Positions 36,893 to 46,361 are shown, counted from the stretch's first letter. The stretch is DNA of 50,582 bases from Bacteroidota bacterium (GCA_002686705.1 NYYH01000041.1:5693-56274), one strand, 5' to 3'. Numbers and translations are program-made. Notes: generated by a model from the letters alone, not told the origin.

Positions 36893-38383
36893 TTAATTAT
36901 CATTAACTCGTTTCAAACCTTGCTTTGCTTTCACTCTAATGCTGTTACGGTATTCATTAAAATCTAAATCGAGGCAAACATTATAGTAATATGTCGCCCT
37001 TGTGCTATCATGTTCAATTTCATAAATATTTCCTAGTTTAAGAGCAGCATTAGCTGCATAATATTGTGGAATTACACTTCCTGTTTCAATAGTTAAATTA
37101 TAATAATTTTTTGCATCTTTCCAGTTGTTCAGACTATGAGCGATACGACCGAGCCTGTAATTTTTCTCAACTTTTTCTGCTAACGATAATTCATCATCCT
37201 TAATTGCATTTAGAATTTTTTGTGCCTCTTTATAATATCCACCATCAAATAATAGTCTGCATTTAAGCAACTCAATGTTAGGAATATCTCCATTTTTTGC
37301 AGCTTTCTCAGCACTTTTATCAGCATCAATATTGACTTTTCCGTAATTTAAAACCTGTTGCATATTCTTAAGATAACTTGCAGTATCATTATCAAGAAGT
37401 TCTGCCCACGCAATCTTTTGCCACGAATCTTTTATATAATTCTGGCCTTTAAAGTTTACTAAAAATTTATGATACTCTTTTACTGCCATACTTGTTTTTA
37501 AATTTCTAAGAAAGCATTCTCCATGCAGATAATCAAGGTAGTAAAATGGATAATAATTGATGGTTTTATCAATTGTGGCAAACAATTCCAGAGCTTCTTC
37601 ATTTCTGCCATTTTTCATCATTGCATTAATTGCAAGGTATGTGTTCATTAAATTTCGACCGTAAGAATCCTTAAGTTTAGAAATTAGATAGTCTGTAAAT
37701 TCAGGATCGGGATTCAGATTTAAGTTAACCATTCCCATATAGAACAATATTTCATCTTCAAGAAAATCGTAATCAGGATTGTTTTGACATACTTCATATG
37801 CCTTAATTAATTCCTTTTGTCCTTGCGCAACGGTTCCCTTTATTGAAATAAGATCTAATATCCAACTGTAAGAATCAGGAACTAATCCAATCATAATGTG
37901 CAGTACACCGAGCGTTATTGAGTTAGGTATGAAGTCAGGGAACTCACGGTTATTTTCTTCTAATAATCTGTAAGCTCTATTAATTTTTATAGCTCCTGTT
38001 GCATAGTTACCAAATTTAAGATTTGCGGTAGCCCATTGCAAATTAATATTTCCAATAAAATAGTTTTTAAATCTCGATGTGTCATTAAGCTTTTTAACCT
38101 CATTGATTCTAGTAGAGACTTTTCTCTCTATTGAGTCAAAGAGATACTCGTCTTCACTTATAGTTACTTTTAAAAAATCTATATAATTTTCAAGATATGG
38201 AATAAAGACATTTGTTGGATTGATGATTTTTTCAGCCTGAATTCTTTTCATCGCTTCATCAAATCGTAGAGATAATATGTTTGAATATGCTTCTTTGACA
38301 TTCTCGTTAATCATTACATTCTGTGCAAATAAGCAGGTAACCAATAAGTTGAGGGTAATTAATACGATTAAAGATTTAGTCAT
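36893..38383 (-). CDS. Exported tetratricopeptide-repeat protein of unknown function
   Basis: A 496-residue protein with an N-terminal signal peptide (residues 1-20, ending TCLFAQ), so probably periplasmic. The rest is all-helical with TPR-like pairs, clearest near the C-terminus: LSLAEKVEKNYRLGRIAHSLN, NWKDAKNYYNLTIETGS, IPQYYAANAALKLGNIYEI and ATYYYNVCLDLDFNEYRNS. No catalytic motif is visible. It converges on the Asp-box gene with 5 bp between them. Upstream it is separated from the zinc-ribbon gene by a strong terminator only about 16 bp from its start codon, so its own promoter must overlap that terminator (TATATTTT at 38394-38401 is a one-mismatch -7 candidate) or it depends on read-through. 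It probably serves in protein-protein assembly at the envelope. Confidence 0.75.
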   Translation of the reverse strand: MTKSLIVLITLNLLVTCLFAQNVMINENVKEAYSNILSLRFDEAMKRIQAEKIINPTNVFIPYLENYIDFLKVTISEDEYLFDSIERKVSTRINEVKKLNDTSRFKNYFIGNINLQWATANLKFGNYATGAIKINRAYRLLEENNREFPDFIPNSITLGVLHIMIGLVPDSYSWILDLISIKGTVAQGQKELIKAYEVCQNNPDYDFLEDEILFYMGMVNLNLNPDPEFTDYLISKLKDSYGRNLMNTYLAINAMMKNGRNEEALELFATIDKTINYYPFYYLDYLHGECFLRNLKTSMAVKEYHKFLVNFKGQNYIKDSWQKIAWAELLDNDTASYLKNMQQVLNYGKVNIDADKSAEKAAKNGDIPNIELLKCRLLFDGGYYKEAQKILNAIKDDELSLAEKVEKNYRLGRIAHSLNNWKDAKNYYNLTIETGSVIPQYYAANAALKLGNIYEIEHDSTRATYYYNVCLDLDFNEYRNSIRVKAKQGLKRVNDN

Positions 38384-38398
38384 GACATTTGTAAAAAT

Positions 38399-38430
38399 AT
38401 AAAAAAAAGGGGCATGAATTTCATGCCCCT
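38399..38430 (-). terminator. Intrinsic terminator of the NIF3/zinc-ribbon transcript
   Basis: On the minus strand an AGGGGCATGA stem pairs with TCATGCCCCT around a 3-4 nt loop, followed by a run of eight T. This is a textbook rho-independent terminator, about 70 bp after the zinc-ribbon stop codon. Confidence 0.9.
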
Positions 38431-38499
38431 CTCTTGAACTTTTATGTGCCGAATGATATCAGCTTAATCCTTTAAATGTTGGATTAGTACGAATAATTT

Positions 38500-39276
38500 T
38501 TAGCTCATGCTTCCTTCAACAAGTTCTGCAACTTCATTATCAACAAGTATACGTCCACAATAATCACAAACTATTATTTTTTTGTGAACACGAATATCCA
38601 ATTGATGTTGAGGAGGTATTTTGTTAAAACATCCACCACAGGCATCTCTTTCAATTTGTACAACAGCTAAACCATTTCGTGCATTCATTCTAATACGTTT
38701 ATACGCACTTAACAAACGGTCTTCAATGAATTTTTCGTTTTTGGCGGATTTTTCCACAAGTTTTTCTTCTTCTTTCACCGTTTCTTTAACAATGTCGTTT
38801 AACTCCTTATTCTTCGCCTCAAGATCTAAGTTTCTGTCTTTTAACTTTTCCTCAGCTGTCTGGATTTCAGTATTGATAAGCTCAATTTTATATACTGATT
38901 CCTTTATTTTTTTTTCAGCAAGTTCTATTTCCAATGCCTGAAACTCCAGCTCTTTGGTTAGTGAATCATATTCTCGGTTATTTCTAACATTCATTTGCTG
39001 TTCCTTATATTTTGTAATTAAGGCTTCACTATCCTTGATCACACCTTTTTGCTCAACAATTGAATTATTAAATTCTTCTTCTTCCTTATGGAAGTTTGCA
39101 ATACGTGTATCTAATCCTGCAATTTCATCTTCAAGATCTTCCACCTCAAGTGGTAATTCTCCCCTGATGATTTTTATTTTATCTACTTGAGAGTCGATTT
39201 GTTGTAATGTATATAGTGCAATTAGTTTTTGTTCTACACTAACATCTTCATCCTTTGTAACTTTTGCCTTCGCCAT
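38500..39276 (-). CDS. Coiled-coil C4 zinc-ribbon protein (CT398/DUF164-like)
   Basis: A 258-residue protein with two parts. Residues 15-200 are a long charged coiled-coil hairpin (LEVEDLEDEIAGLDTRI, EEKLKDRNLDLEAKNKELND). Residues 205-245 are a C4 zinc ribbon with Cys213/Cys216 (CGGC) and Cys237/Cys240 (CDYC), spaced by NKIPPQHQLDIRVHKKIIV. The family is widespread and often described as putative nucleic-acid-binding; a secretion/flagellar-type chaperone link is known for the chlamydial member CT398. It lies 21 bp downstream of the NIF3 gene, a pairing common in bacteria, and ends at the terminator at 38399-38430. Confidence 0.9.
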   Translation of the reverse strand: MAKAKVTKDEDVSVEQKLIALYTLQQIDSQVDKIKIIRGELPLEVEDLEDEIAGLDTRIANFHKEEEEFNNSIVEQKGVIKDSEALITKYKEQQMNVRNNREYDSLTKELEFQALEIELAEKKIKESVYKIELINTEIQTAEEKLKDRNLDLEAKNKELNDIVKETVKEEEKLVEKSAKNEKFIEDRLLSAYKRIRMNARNGLAVVQIERDACGGCFNKIPPQHQLDIRVHKKIIVCDYCGRILVDNEVAELVEGSMS

Positions 39277-39297
39277 AATAACTTTATTTTCAGTTTA

Positions 39298-40392
39298 CTA
39301 CAGAAAAAAAATGGGATTAGCATTTTTTTTCGAAATTTGGAGTGCAAAATTAGGAATTTTTTTCTTTAATACAGTATATAATAGTTCTTTTATGAGATGT
39401 TCTGTTTCGTAATGACCTGCATCTGCAATAGTCATATTTCCAGAATATTCAAAAAAGTCATGATATTTGACATCACCAGTTATAAAAAGATCGGCGTTGC
39501 ATCTCGCTGCCTCATCAATCAAAAAGCTTCCACTACCCCCACAAACAGCAACATTCTTAACTGGTTTTTCAATTAACTGATTGTGTTTTATAAATTTTGT
39601 GCCTAGTGTTTGTTTTACCAGAGATAAATATTCTTTGATAGGTAGTGCAGATTCCAGCTCACCAATTATTCCGCTACCAATTTTAGCATTAGTATTATCT
39701 AAAGAATAGATATCATATGCAGGTTCTTCATATGGATGAGCCTTGATCATTGCATTGACAACATCAGTTAACCTATGTCTGGGAACTATTGTCTCAATAC
39801 GGTATTCTTGTTCTTTATGAAGTTTATTGGTACTACCAACAAAAGGATTGCTTCCTTCCAATGCCCTGAACGTTCCTGTACCATCTGTATAATAACTGCA
39901 ATTGTCATAATTTCCAATATTTCCTGCTCCAGCGTCGAACATTGCTTGCTGTACATTTTCCATATGTTTTGAAGGACAGAATGTAACTACTTTAAGAAGT
40001 ACTCCCTTTTTGGGACTCAAAATCTTAGGATTTTTTATACCTAACTTGTCAGCTAGTATGCCGTTTACGCCTCCTAAGACATTATCGAGATTAGTATGAA
40101 TAGCATAAATAGCTATATCCGATTTTAGAGCCATAATAACTAATCTTTCAGTTAAATTGCTGCCAGTTAGTTTTTTTAATCCTTTAAAAATAATAGGGTG
40201 ATGAGAGATAATGAGACCGCAGTTTTCATTTATTGCCTCATTTATAACTTCTTCTGTAACATCAAGCGTGATGAGTGCTTTATCTATGTTTTTATTATAT
40301 GAACCTATTAACAAACCTGAGTTATCATATGATTCTTGTAACGAAATAGGCGCTAGTTTTTCTAGATAATTTGTAATCTCCCGAATGAGCAT
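39298..40392 (-). CDS. NIF3/DUF34 dinuclear-metal protein (YqfO type)
   Basis: A 364-residue member of the NIF3 family, toroidal hexamers binding two metal ions. N-terminal motifs are APISLQESYDNSGLLIG and the metal ligands in LIISHHPIIFKGLKKLTG and AIHTNLDNVLGGVN. The middle (~130-230) carries the PII/CutA-like insert that distinguishes YqfO-type proteins from the shorter YbgI type (FCPSKHMENVQQAMFDAGAGNIGNY, HPYEEPAYDIY). The C-terminal part has VAVCGGSGSFLIDEAA and the last ligands in FITGDVKYHDFFEY and DAGHYETE. Its reaction is unsettled (GTP cyclohydrolase I type 2 annotations are doubtful). It forms a two-gene unit with the zinc-ribbon protein; a TATTTTTG promoter box lies at 40466-40473. 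Confidence 0.93.
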   Translation of the reverse strand: MLIREITNYLEKLAPISLQESYDNSGLLIGSYNKNIDKALITLDVTEEVINEAINENCGLIISHHPIIFKGLKKLTGSNLTERLVIMALKSDIAIYAIHTNLDNVLGGVNGILADKLGIKNPKILSPKKGVLLKVVTFCPSKHMENVQQAMFDAGAGNIGNYDNCSYYTDGTGTFRALEGSNPFVGSTNKLHKEQEYRIETIVPRHRLTDVVNAMIKAHPYEEPAYDIYSLDNTNAKIGSGIIGELESALPIKEYLSLVKQTLGTKFIKHNQLIEKPVKNVAVCGGSGSFLIDEAARCNADLFITGDVKYHDFFEYSGNMTIADAGHYETEHLIKELLYTVLKKKIPNFALQISKKNANPIFFL

Positions 40393-40465
40393 AGCTTTTT
40401 GATTAAATGTTTATACATTTTATTTAAAAAAGTGTAATTTAGACAACTTTTTTGTAAAACTGGTA

Positions 40466-40473
40466 CAAAAATA
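40466..40473 (-). promoter_or_regulatory. Candidate -7 promoter box of the NIF3/zinc-ribbon operon
   Basis: The minus strand reads TATTTTTG, an exact TAnnTTTG match 73 bp upstream of the NIF3 ATG. The leader would contain an 8-bp inverted repeat (AAAAAAGT at 40426-40433, ACTTTTTT at 40446-40453). No exact plus-strand box for lpxK was found in this divergent gap. Confidence 0.4.
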
Positions 40474-40531
40474 TATTTTTTGGAAGAGGATTTTATTAGA
40501 AATTTTATAAATCTGAGTTGATTTTGTAGGT

Positions 40532-41608
40532 ATGGATTTCTGGAAAGTGTTATTGATTCCTTTTGCATGTCTGTATGGATTTGTTGTACGTATTAGGCAC
40601 GTACTGTTTAATGCCAATATACTCAAGTCAAGATCTTTCTCAATTCCTGTTATCGGGGTCGGTAACTTAAGTCTTGGCGGAACTGGTAAAACGCCTGTTG
40701 TTGAATATCTTATAAGGCTTCTTTCAGATGAAAGTAAACTTGCAGTTCTTAGCCGCGGATATGGACGAAATACCAAAGGCTTTTTAATAGCTAACCAATA
40801 TTCAGGTCATAAAGATATTGGTGATGAGTCATTGCAGTATCACAATAAATTTACGCAAAATGTAAAAGTTGCGGTTTGTGAAGACAGGCGGGAGGGAATT
40901 ACGAACTTAATGCAGGATGATGAAAAACTGGACATCATTTTATTAGATGACTCATTTCAGCATCGATATGTTAAACCAGGATTGTCTATTCTTCTTACGG
41001 ATTTCCATAATCTTTATATGGAGGATTATTTATTACCTGCTGGTACTTTGCGAGATGTAGTGTCAGAGGCGAAACGAGCTGATATTATTATAGTTACTAA
41101 AACTTACAAAGTATTATCTCCCATAACACGACGAAGAATAAAGGGCATCCTAAAACCTCATGAGAATCAAAGCCTTTATTTTTCCTACCTTAGCTATGGA
41201 AACCTAATTCCTTTTCCGGGATTTGATGACCACAAGTCACCAAAAAATGTAAGTACAATTGTTTTATTTTGTGGTATTGCAAATTCTTATCCATTACAAG
41301 AGTATTTACGCGATATGTGTGTTGATCTTCTGGTTCTTGATTTTCCGGATCATCATACTTATCGTAAAAAAGATATGAACTTGATCTCGAGAACCTACGA
41401 TGATGCATTTACGCGTAATAAAATTATCATTACTACTGAGAAGGATGCTATGCGTTTAATAAAATCTGATTATATTAGCATGTTAGGTAATGTGCCATTG
41501 TTTTATATTCCTATCGAAGTAAAATTTCATGGCCTTGATAATGCAAATTTCTCGAATCAAATTAAGAAATATGTTAGAGAAAATAAAAGAGACATCAGCG
41601 TATATTAA
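40532..41608 (+). CDS. lpxK: Tetraacyldisaccharide 4'-kinase LpxK
   Basis: Inner-membrane-associated kinase that phosphorylates the 4' position of the lipid A disaccharide precursor, making lipid IVA. It has 358 aa, with an N-terminal membrane-associating helix (VLLIPFACLYGFVVRIRHVLF), the P-loop VGNLSLGGTGKTPVVEYLI (GGTGKTP at 49-55), AVLSRGYGRNTKGF, GDESLQYHNKF and the Walker-B-like LDIILLDDSFQHRYVKPGLSILLTD region split over two strands. It starts a tight plus-strand unit with the purine phosphorylase (38-bp overlap) and lpxH. It shows that the organism makes 4'-phosphorylated lipid A precursors, though 4'-phosphate may be removed later as in many Bacteroidota. Confidence 0.95.
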   Translation: MDFWKVLLIPFACLYGFVVRIRHVLFNANILKSRSFSIPVIGVGNLSLGGTGKTPVVEYLIRLLSDESKLAVLSRGYGRNTKGFLIANQYSGHKDIGDESLQYHNKFTQNVKVAVCEDRREGITNLMQDDEKLDIILLDDSFQHRYVKPGLSILLTDFHNLYMEDYLLPAGTLRDVVSEAKRADIIIVTKTYKVLSPITRRRIKGILKPHENQSLYFSYLSYGNLIPFPGFDDHKSPKNVSTIVLFCGIANSYPLQEYLRDMCVDLLVLDFPDHHTYRKKDMNLISRTYDDAFTRNKIIITTEKDAMRLIKSDYISMLGNVPLFYIPIEVKFHGLDNANFSNQIKKYVRENKRDISVY

Positions 41609-42380
41609 TAAGCGAATAAGTGAGGTTCCATATATTGGTCTAATACTAGGTTCAGGAATCGGTGATCTTGCTAAAGAAATTGAAGCTGACATAGAGATAC
41701 CATATAAGGAGATTCCAAATTTTCCGTTATCAACTGTTGACGGCCATCAGGGTCAAATGATATTCGGTAAGTTAAACGGTGTTCAAGTTGTAGCTTTGCA
41801 GGGCCGCTTTCACTTTTATGAAGGCTATAGTATGCAAGAAATTACTATGCCCGTCAGGGTGATGCAAAATTTGGGAATCAAATATTTAATTCTTTCAAAT
41901 GCAAGTGGAGGTGTTAATCCTGAATTTGAGGTTGGTGATATCATGTTTATCACTGACCATATAAATTTAATGCCAAATCCTTTAATTGGAAATTATAATG
42001 AAGAAAACGGTCCCAGATTTGTCGACATGAGCGAAGCATATGACACTAAACTACTTAATACAGCAAAAAAAATAGCACGACATCATGGGATTTATTACAA
42101 AACAGGAGTTTATGCTGCTGTAAGTGGTCCAACTTACGAAACTCCTGCTGAATATAAGTACATTAGAACGTTGGGTGCTGATGCTGTTGGGATGTCTACT
42201 GTGCCAGAAGTAATTGTGGCAAGACAAATCCGATTACCTGTTTTTGCTATTTCTGTAATCTCTGATTTAGGTGTCGCTGGTAAGATAATTGAAATTTCCC
42301 ATCAGGAAGTAATTGAAGCGGTTGGAAGAGTTGCTCCGAAGGTTTTAACTCTTATTAAAGATATTGTCAAGGAAATATAA
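41571..42380 (+). CDS. Purine nucleoside phosphorylase (trimeric type)
   Basis: Splits inosine/guanosine with phosphate into base and ribose 1-phosphate in purine salvage. It has 269 aa from the ATG at 41571 (MLEKIKETSAYI). An upstream start at 41529 would add 14 non-homologous residues and lengthen the overlap with lpxK from 38 to 80 bp. Motifs are GLILGSGIGDLA, FPLSTVDGHQGQMIFG, LQGRFHFYEGYSMQEI, LSNASGGVN, FITDHINLMPNPLIG and VYAAVSGPTYETPAEY, then GADAVGMSTVPEVI, all typical of low-molecular-mass trimeric PNP (PunA-like). A purine salvage enzyme between two lipid A genes appears to be simple gene packing. Confidence 0.94.
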   Translation: MLEKIKETSAYINKRISEVPYIGLILGSGIGDLAKEIEADIEIPYKEIPNFPLSTVDGHQGQMIFGKLNGVQVVALQGRFHFYEGYSMQEITMPVRVMQNLGIKYLILSNASGGVNPEFEVGDIMFITDHINLMPNPLIGNYNEENGPRFVDMSEAYDTKLLNTAKKIARHHGIYYKTGVYAAVSGPTYETPAEYKYIRTLGADAVGMSTVPEVIVARQIRLPVFAISVISDLGVAGKIIEISHQEVIEAVGRVAPKVLTLIKDIVKEI

Positions 42381-42402
42381 CTCGACTTGAAAAATTTAGG
42401 AA

Positions 42403-43173
42403 TTGAAGAAATCGAAAATATATTTTGCATCTGATTTTCATTTAGGAATACCTGATTATAAAAGTAGCTTAATAAGAGAAAAAAAACTTGTTAACTGGCT
42501 CGACATGATATCTGGTAATGCTGATGAGATTTTCCTAATGGGGGATATTTTTGATTTTTGGTTTGAATATAAACATGTTATTCCTAAGGGATATGTGCGT
42601 TTATTAGGGAAAATAGCTGAACTCACCGATAAGGGTATTCCTGTAAATATTTTCAAGGGTAATCATGATGTATGGGCCTTTGATTATCTAAGTAAAGAGT
42701 TAAATGTTACTTTGCATCGGAAGCCTGTTATTAGAGAGTTCGATGGAAAGAAATTTTTTCTTGCGCATGGTGATGGATTGGGTCCTGGAGATAATGGCTA
42801 TAAGTTTCTTAAGAAAGTGTTCGAATTTAAGCCTAATCAATTTTTATTCAGATGGTTACATCCTGATATTGGCTGCTGGCTTGGATTGTATTTCTCAAAA
42901 CAAAGCCGATTGGCTAACCTTGCAAAATACAAAAAAGAGTTGCAGGAAGAAAATCATGACGAATTAAAATATGATATGCTAATGCATTATGCAAGTCGTA
43001 AATCAGATGAAAACCCAGAAATTGACTATTTTGTATTTGGACATCGACATATTCCTGTCCATGAAAAGGTTGGGGATAAAGCAGAAATGATAGTTCTGGG
43101 AGATTGGATAAATTATTTCAGCTATGGAGTATTTGAAGATGGCAAAATGAATCTGAAATATTTCAAGGATTAG
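42403..43173 (+). CDS. lpxH: UDP-2,3-diacylglucosamine diphosphatase LpxH
   Basis: Calcineurin-like metallophosphoesterase that hydrolyses UDP-2,3-diacylglucosamine to lipid X, fourth step of lipid A synthesis. It has 256 aa. Metal-binding motifs are ASDFHLG, FLMGDIFDFWFEYK, IFKGNHDVW, FLAHGDGLGPGDNGYK and VFGHRHIPVHEKV. The start is TTG at 42403, 22 bp after the phosphorylase stop; there is no nearby in-frame ATG before the first motif. It shares the operon with lpxK, reinforcing the LpxH over LpxG/LpxI assignment. It converges on gapA with 8 bp between and no visible terminator. Confidence 0.92.
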   Translation: MKKSKIYFASDFHLGIPDYKSSLIREKKLVNWLDMISGNADEIFLMGDIFDFWFEYKHVIPKGYVRLLGKIAELTDKGIPVNIFKGNHDVWAFDYLSKELNVTLHRKPVIREFDGKKFFLAHGDGLGPGDNGYKFLKKVFEFKPNQFLFRWLHPDIGCWLGLYFSKQSRLANLAKYKKELQEENHDELKYDMLMHYASRKSDENPEIDYFVFGHRHIPVHEKVGDKAEMIVLGDWINYFSYGVFEDGKMNLKYFKD

Positions 43174-43181
43174 CTTTATAC

Positions 43182-44195
43182 TTATGCAAACTTCTCAATA
43201 AGTTCTACAAGACGGCTAGAGTACCCCATTTCATTATCATACCAGGCAACTACTTTAATCAACTTATTTTTATCACCAAGAACTGCAGTTAAATTAGCAT
43301 CAAAAACAGCTGAATGAGTGTTGCCAATTACATCCACTGATACAATAGGATCGTTAGTATATTCAAGAATTCCATTCATAAAAGTTTCGGATGCTGTTTT
43401 AAATACATCATTTATTTCGTCAACCGAAGTTGAGTTTCTTAGTGTACAAGTCAAGTCGGTAAGCGAGCCATCAGGTACCGGAACTCTGAAACCGGCTCCA
43501 CCCATATCATTTTTCAAATGTGGAAATATTTTTGTAACCGCCTTTGCCGCACCTGTAGTTGTTGGAACTATTGAATATGCTGCCGCACGACCCCTTCGCC
43601 AGTCTTTATGAGGACCGTCAACAAGATTCTGATCTTTTGTATATGAATGTATAGTTGTAATAAACCCTTTTTCAATTCCCCAGTTTTCGTCAATTATTTT
43701 TATTAATGGAGCTACGTTGTTAGTTGTACATGATGCATTTGAAATGATAACATCATCACGATTAATAATTTCATTATTAACTCCTAATACGACGTAACTT
43801 ACGTCATCGAATTCACCTTTTGTTGGTGCCGATATTATTACTTTTTTTGCTCCTGATTGTTCAACATGCTTAATCGCACTAAGGCGATCAGCAAACTCGC
43901 CTGTCGACTCAATAACAATATCTATATCGAGATCCTTCCAAGGTAACTTAGCAGGATCAGGTTCGTTTAGTACTATTACTTTTTTATTATTTACGATAAT
44001 GTGATTGCCGTTATGCTCAACTTTTCCTACAAACGATCTTTGCACAGAATCATATTTCAATAAATGGGCAAGATTACCGGGATCCGTTAAATCATTTATT
44101 GCAACAACCTCCATATTGGCCTTTTCCAGAATTTTTCTGAAAGTTATCCTCCCAATGCGGCCAAATCCGTTTATTGCAATCCTGATTTTTGACAT
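43182..44195 (-). CDS. gapA: Type I glyceraldehyde-3-phosphate dehydrogenase
   Basis: NAD-dependent glycolytic enzyme. It has 337 aa. The NAD-binding start is RIAINGFGRIGRITFRKI, with Asp35 in AINDLTDP (Asp favours NAD). The catalytic loop is SNASCTTNNVAP with Cys156, and the general base is His183 in TTIHSYTKDQ. The segments RRGRAAAYSIVPTTTGAAKAV and WYDNEMGYSSRLVELIE complete the family. It is a single gene with a TAATTTTG promoter box 20 bp upstream. Confidence 0.97.
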   Translation of the reverse strand: MSKIRIAINGFGRIGRITFRKILEKANMEVVAINDLTDPGNLAHLLKYDSVQRSFVGKVEHNGNHIIVNNKKVIVLNEPDPAKLPWKDLDIDIVIESTGEFADRLSAIKHVEQSGAKKVIISAPTKGEFDDVSYVVLGVNNEIINRDDVIISNASCTTNNVAPLIKIIDENWGIEKGFITTIHSYTKDQNLVDGPHKDWRRGRAAAYSIVPTTTGAAKAVTKIFPHLKNDMGGAGFRVPVPDGSLTDLTCTLRNSTSVDEINDVFKTASETFMNGILEYTNDPIVSVDVIGNTHSAVFDANLTAVLGDKNKLIKVVAWYDNEMGYSSRLVELIEKFA

Positions 44196-44214
44196 TCTTA
44201 AATTTTTAGAGTCG

Positions 44215-44222
44215 CAAAATTA
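44215..44222 (-). promoter_or_regulatory. Candidate -7 promoter box of gapA
   Basis: The minus strand reads TAATTTTG, an exact TAnnTTTG match, with TTTTC about 18-19 bp further upstream as a possible -33 element. It is 20 bp from the ATG at 44195. Confidence 0.5.
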
Positions 44223-44334
44223 ATTAAAAAGTGTTTCTATGAAAACTTGGATCGATAAATAACAATAAACAGATCCGAATGCAGGATGGACAGTTAATAT
44301 TCGATTGTCCTAATTAATAATCTCAAAAAGTCTC

Positions 44335-45699
44335 TCAATCTTTTAAAATTGTAATAAGTTCAGTCAAGTTAACTTTTTGCTGTTCACCGGTATTCATGTT
44401 TTTAAGTGTGTAGTACCCAGATTTCATTTCTTCATCACCAATTAACAATACATTGGATATTGATTTCTTATCAGCATATTTCATTTGTTTCTTCATTTTA
44501 GCTGAATCAGGGTATAGCTCGGCACGAATACCAGCTTTTTGAATTTCGGCAAGAACAGATAATGCATAAATACCTTCAGTTCCTCCAAAATTAACTAGCA
44601 TTACTTGAGTTGTGCTTTGTATTTGTTCTTTAAAAAGTTGCTTCTCTTTCATTACATCATAAATACGGTCGGCACCAAATGATATTCCAACACCTGAAGT
44701 ATCTGGTAATCCAAATATACCAGTCAAGTCATCATATCGCCCTCCACCACAAATACTTCCAATCTCAACATCATCGGCAACAACTTCAATTATTGCACCA
44801 GTATAATAATTTAAACCACGAGCTAATGACAGATCTATTACAACTTTGGCGGAAAGTTTAAGGTCTTCAATAAGATTAATGATAGTTTGTAATTCCGTAA
44901 TTCCTTGAGTACCATCTTCGTTATCAACTAATAATTCCTTAAGGTTGTTAATTTTTGTAATATTACTGCCAGCCAAATTTATAATTGGTTTAATAAATTC
45001 AATTTTTTCCTGTGTTAAACCCTTCCTAAGTAATTCTTCATTAACCTTATTAATTCCTATTTTGCCTAGTTTATCGATAGCAGTTGTGATTTCAACAAGT
45101 TTATCCGGAGCATCAATAATTTGTGCAATAGCGCTTAATATTTTTCTGTTATTTAGTTTAATTGTAGCCTTAATATTAAGTTTTTCAAATACTTCATCAA
45201 TAATTCTAATCAGCTCAACTTCGTTAAGCAAGGAGTTAGAACCTATTACATCAATATCGCATTGATAAAACTCTCTGTAACGTCCTTTCTGAGGTTTGTC
45301 GGCACGCCAAACTGGTTGAATCTGATATCGTTTAAACGGAAAAGTAATGTCATTTCTGTTTTGTACAACGTACCGCGCAAATGGAACTGTAAGGTCATAC
45401 CGTAATCCTTTTTCAGCAATTTCGGAGGTTAATTTGATCGAATTTATTGTTGAAAGTAATTCTGGATTTACATTTTTAAGAAAATCTCCTGAATTAAGAA
45501 CCTTAAATATTAACCTGTCTCCCTCTTCACCATATTTTCCAGTTAGAGATGATAGGTTCTCCATTGCAGGAGTCTCAATTGGTTCATAACCGTATTTTTG
45601 AAATATCGTTCTTATTGTATCAAAAATATAGTTCCGTCTCATCATCTGTTCTGGTGAGAAGTCTCTGGTTCCTTTTGGTATTGATGGTTTTTGTACCAT
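44335..45699 (-). CDS. hisS: Histidyl-tRNA synthetase
   Basis: Class II aminoacyl-tRNA synthetase charging tRNA-His. It has 454 aa. Motif 1 region is [17 protein letters not shown], followed by [12 protein letters not shown]; motif 2 is [12 protein letters not shown] and [23 protein letters not shown] sequence (seen as [20 protein letters not shown]). The histidine-specific motif is [15 protein letters not shown], and motif 3 is [17 protein letters not shown]. The C-terminal anticodon-binding domain ([20 protein letters not shown]) is complete. It lies 139 bp downstream of gapA's start, transcribed separately from a TACTTTTG promoter. Confidence 0.96.
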   Translation of the reverse strand: MVQKPSIPKGTRDFSPEQMMRRNYIFDTIRTIFQKYGYEPIETPAMENLSSLTGKYGEEGDRLIFKVLNSGDFLKNVNPELLSTINSIKLTSEIAEKGLRYDLTVPFARYVVQNRNDITFPFKRYQIQPVWRADKPQKGRYREFYQCDIDVIGSNSLLNEVELIRIIDEVFEKLNIKATIKLNNRKILSAIAQIIDAPDKLVEITTAIDKLGKIGINKVNEELLRKGLTQEKIEFIKPIINLAGSNITKINNLKELLVDNEDGTQGITELQTIINLIEDLKLSAKVVIDLSLARGLNYYTGAIIEVVADDVEIGSICGGGRYDDLTGIFGLPDTSGVGISFGADRIYDVMKEKQLFKEQIQSTTQVMLVNFGGTEGIYALSVLAEIQKAGIRAELYPDSAKMKKQMKYADKKSISNVLLIGDEEMKSGYYTLKNMNTGEQQKVNLTELITILKD

Positions 45700-45722
45700 A
45701 GATTAATTCATAAGATTGGCTG

Positions 45723-45730
45723 CAAAAGTA
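45723..45730 (-). promoter_or_regulatory. Candidate -7 promoter box of hisS
   Basis: The minus strand reads TACTTTTG, an exact TAnnTTTG match, 24 bp upstream of the ATG at 45699. Confidence 0.5.
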
Positions 45731-45776
45731 CAAATTTCAATAGTTTTGGGAAGCAGATTGATAAAAAGAAATTTGA

Positions 45777-46361
45777 TCAGTGAGTTATATCAGGAGTAAT
45801 AATAATATCCTCCAGTTTGCGCTTTGGCACATAATGAGTGCCATCATTACCTTCATAGTAATTTACAGATTCGGTGTCATTAGGTGTTGTTAATCGAATT
45901 TTTTGATTTGGATAACCAATAGCAATAACTTGTATAATTTCAAGGTTGGATGAAAGGTTAAAATGTTTCGCTATAACAGGTCTGTTAACTGATCTCAATA
46001 TACATCCGCCTAACTTTTTCTCAACGGCACCAAGAAGTATTGTTTGAGCAGCTATTCCTGAATCAATCTCAGCTTGTTTGTTGAGGTTCTTGTCATTTAA
46101 CATAATTATATACGCAGGAGGTTGTTCTTTTTTTTCGGGGCCATCCCAATCCTTTAGAAATTTTGCCCACTTTAAGTGACTTTCAACCAGATTAACATCA
46201 TCTTCGTTTGTAACTAGTAAGTATTTCAGCGGTTGCTGGTTTTTTGATGAGGGGGTAATTCTTGCAATATCAATTAGGTCGGTCAGCTGCCTTACTGACA
46301 CTTTCTTACTATTGTGATATTTGCGATAGCTTCTATTAAGTAATACAAGGTCCTTAATCAT
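45777..46361 (-). CDS. Nitroreductase-family flavoprotein
   Basis: A 194-residue FMN-dependent oxidoreductase of the nitroreductase fold. The N-terminal FMN-binding arginine motif is LLNRSYRKYHNSKKVS, the substrate-loop motif is ARITPSSKNQQPLKYLLV, and ESHLKWAKFLKDWDG and AAQTILLGAVEKKLGGCI follow, then VIAIGYPNQKIRL near the C-terminus. Members reduce nitro compounds, quinones or flavins; the physiological substrate here cannot be read. It begins 1 bp after the upstream glycosyltransferase stop, so it is co-transcribed with it, but a functional link with glycan synthesis is uncertain. Confidence 0.88.
   Translation of the reverse strand: MIKDLVLLNRSYRKYHNSKKVSVRQLTDLIDIARITPSSKNQQPLKYLLVTNEDDVNLVESHLKWAKFLKDWDGPEKKEQPPAYIIMLNDKNLNKQAEIDSGIAAQTILLGAVEKKLGGCILRSVNRPVIAKHFNLSSNLEIIQVIAIGYPNQKIRLTTPNDTESVNYYEGNDGTHYVPKRKLEDIIITPDITH

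Noticed and set aside
38621..38941. 106-codon plus-strand frame opposite the zinc-ribbon gene
   Set aside because: It is a serine/phenylalanine-rich shadow of the Lys/Glu-rich coiled coil on the other strand.
44280..44310. Imperfect hairpin (GGACAGT/ATTGTCC) downstream of hisS
   Set aside because: It has one mismatch and no T-run on the minus strand; not convincing as a terminator.
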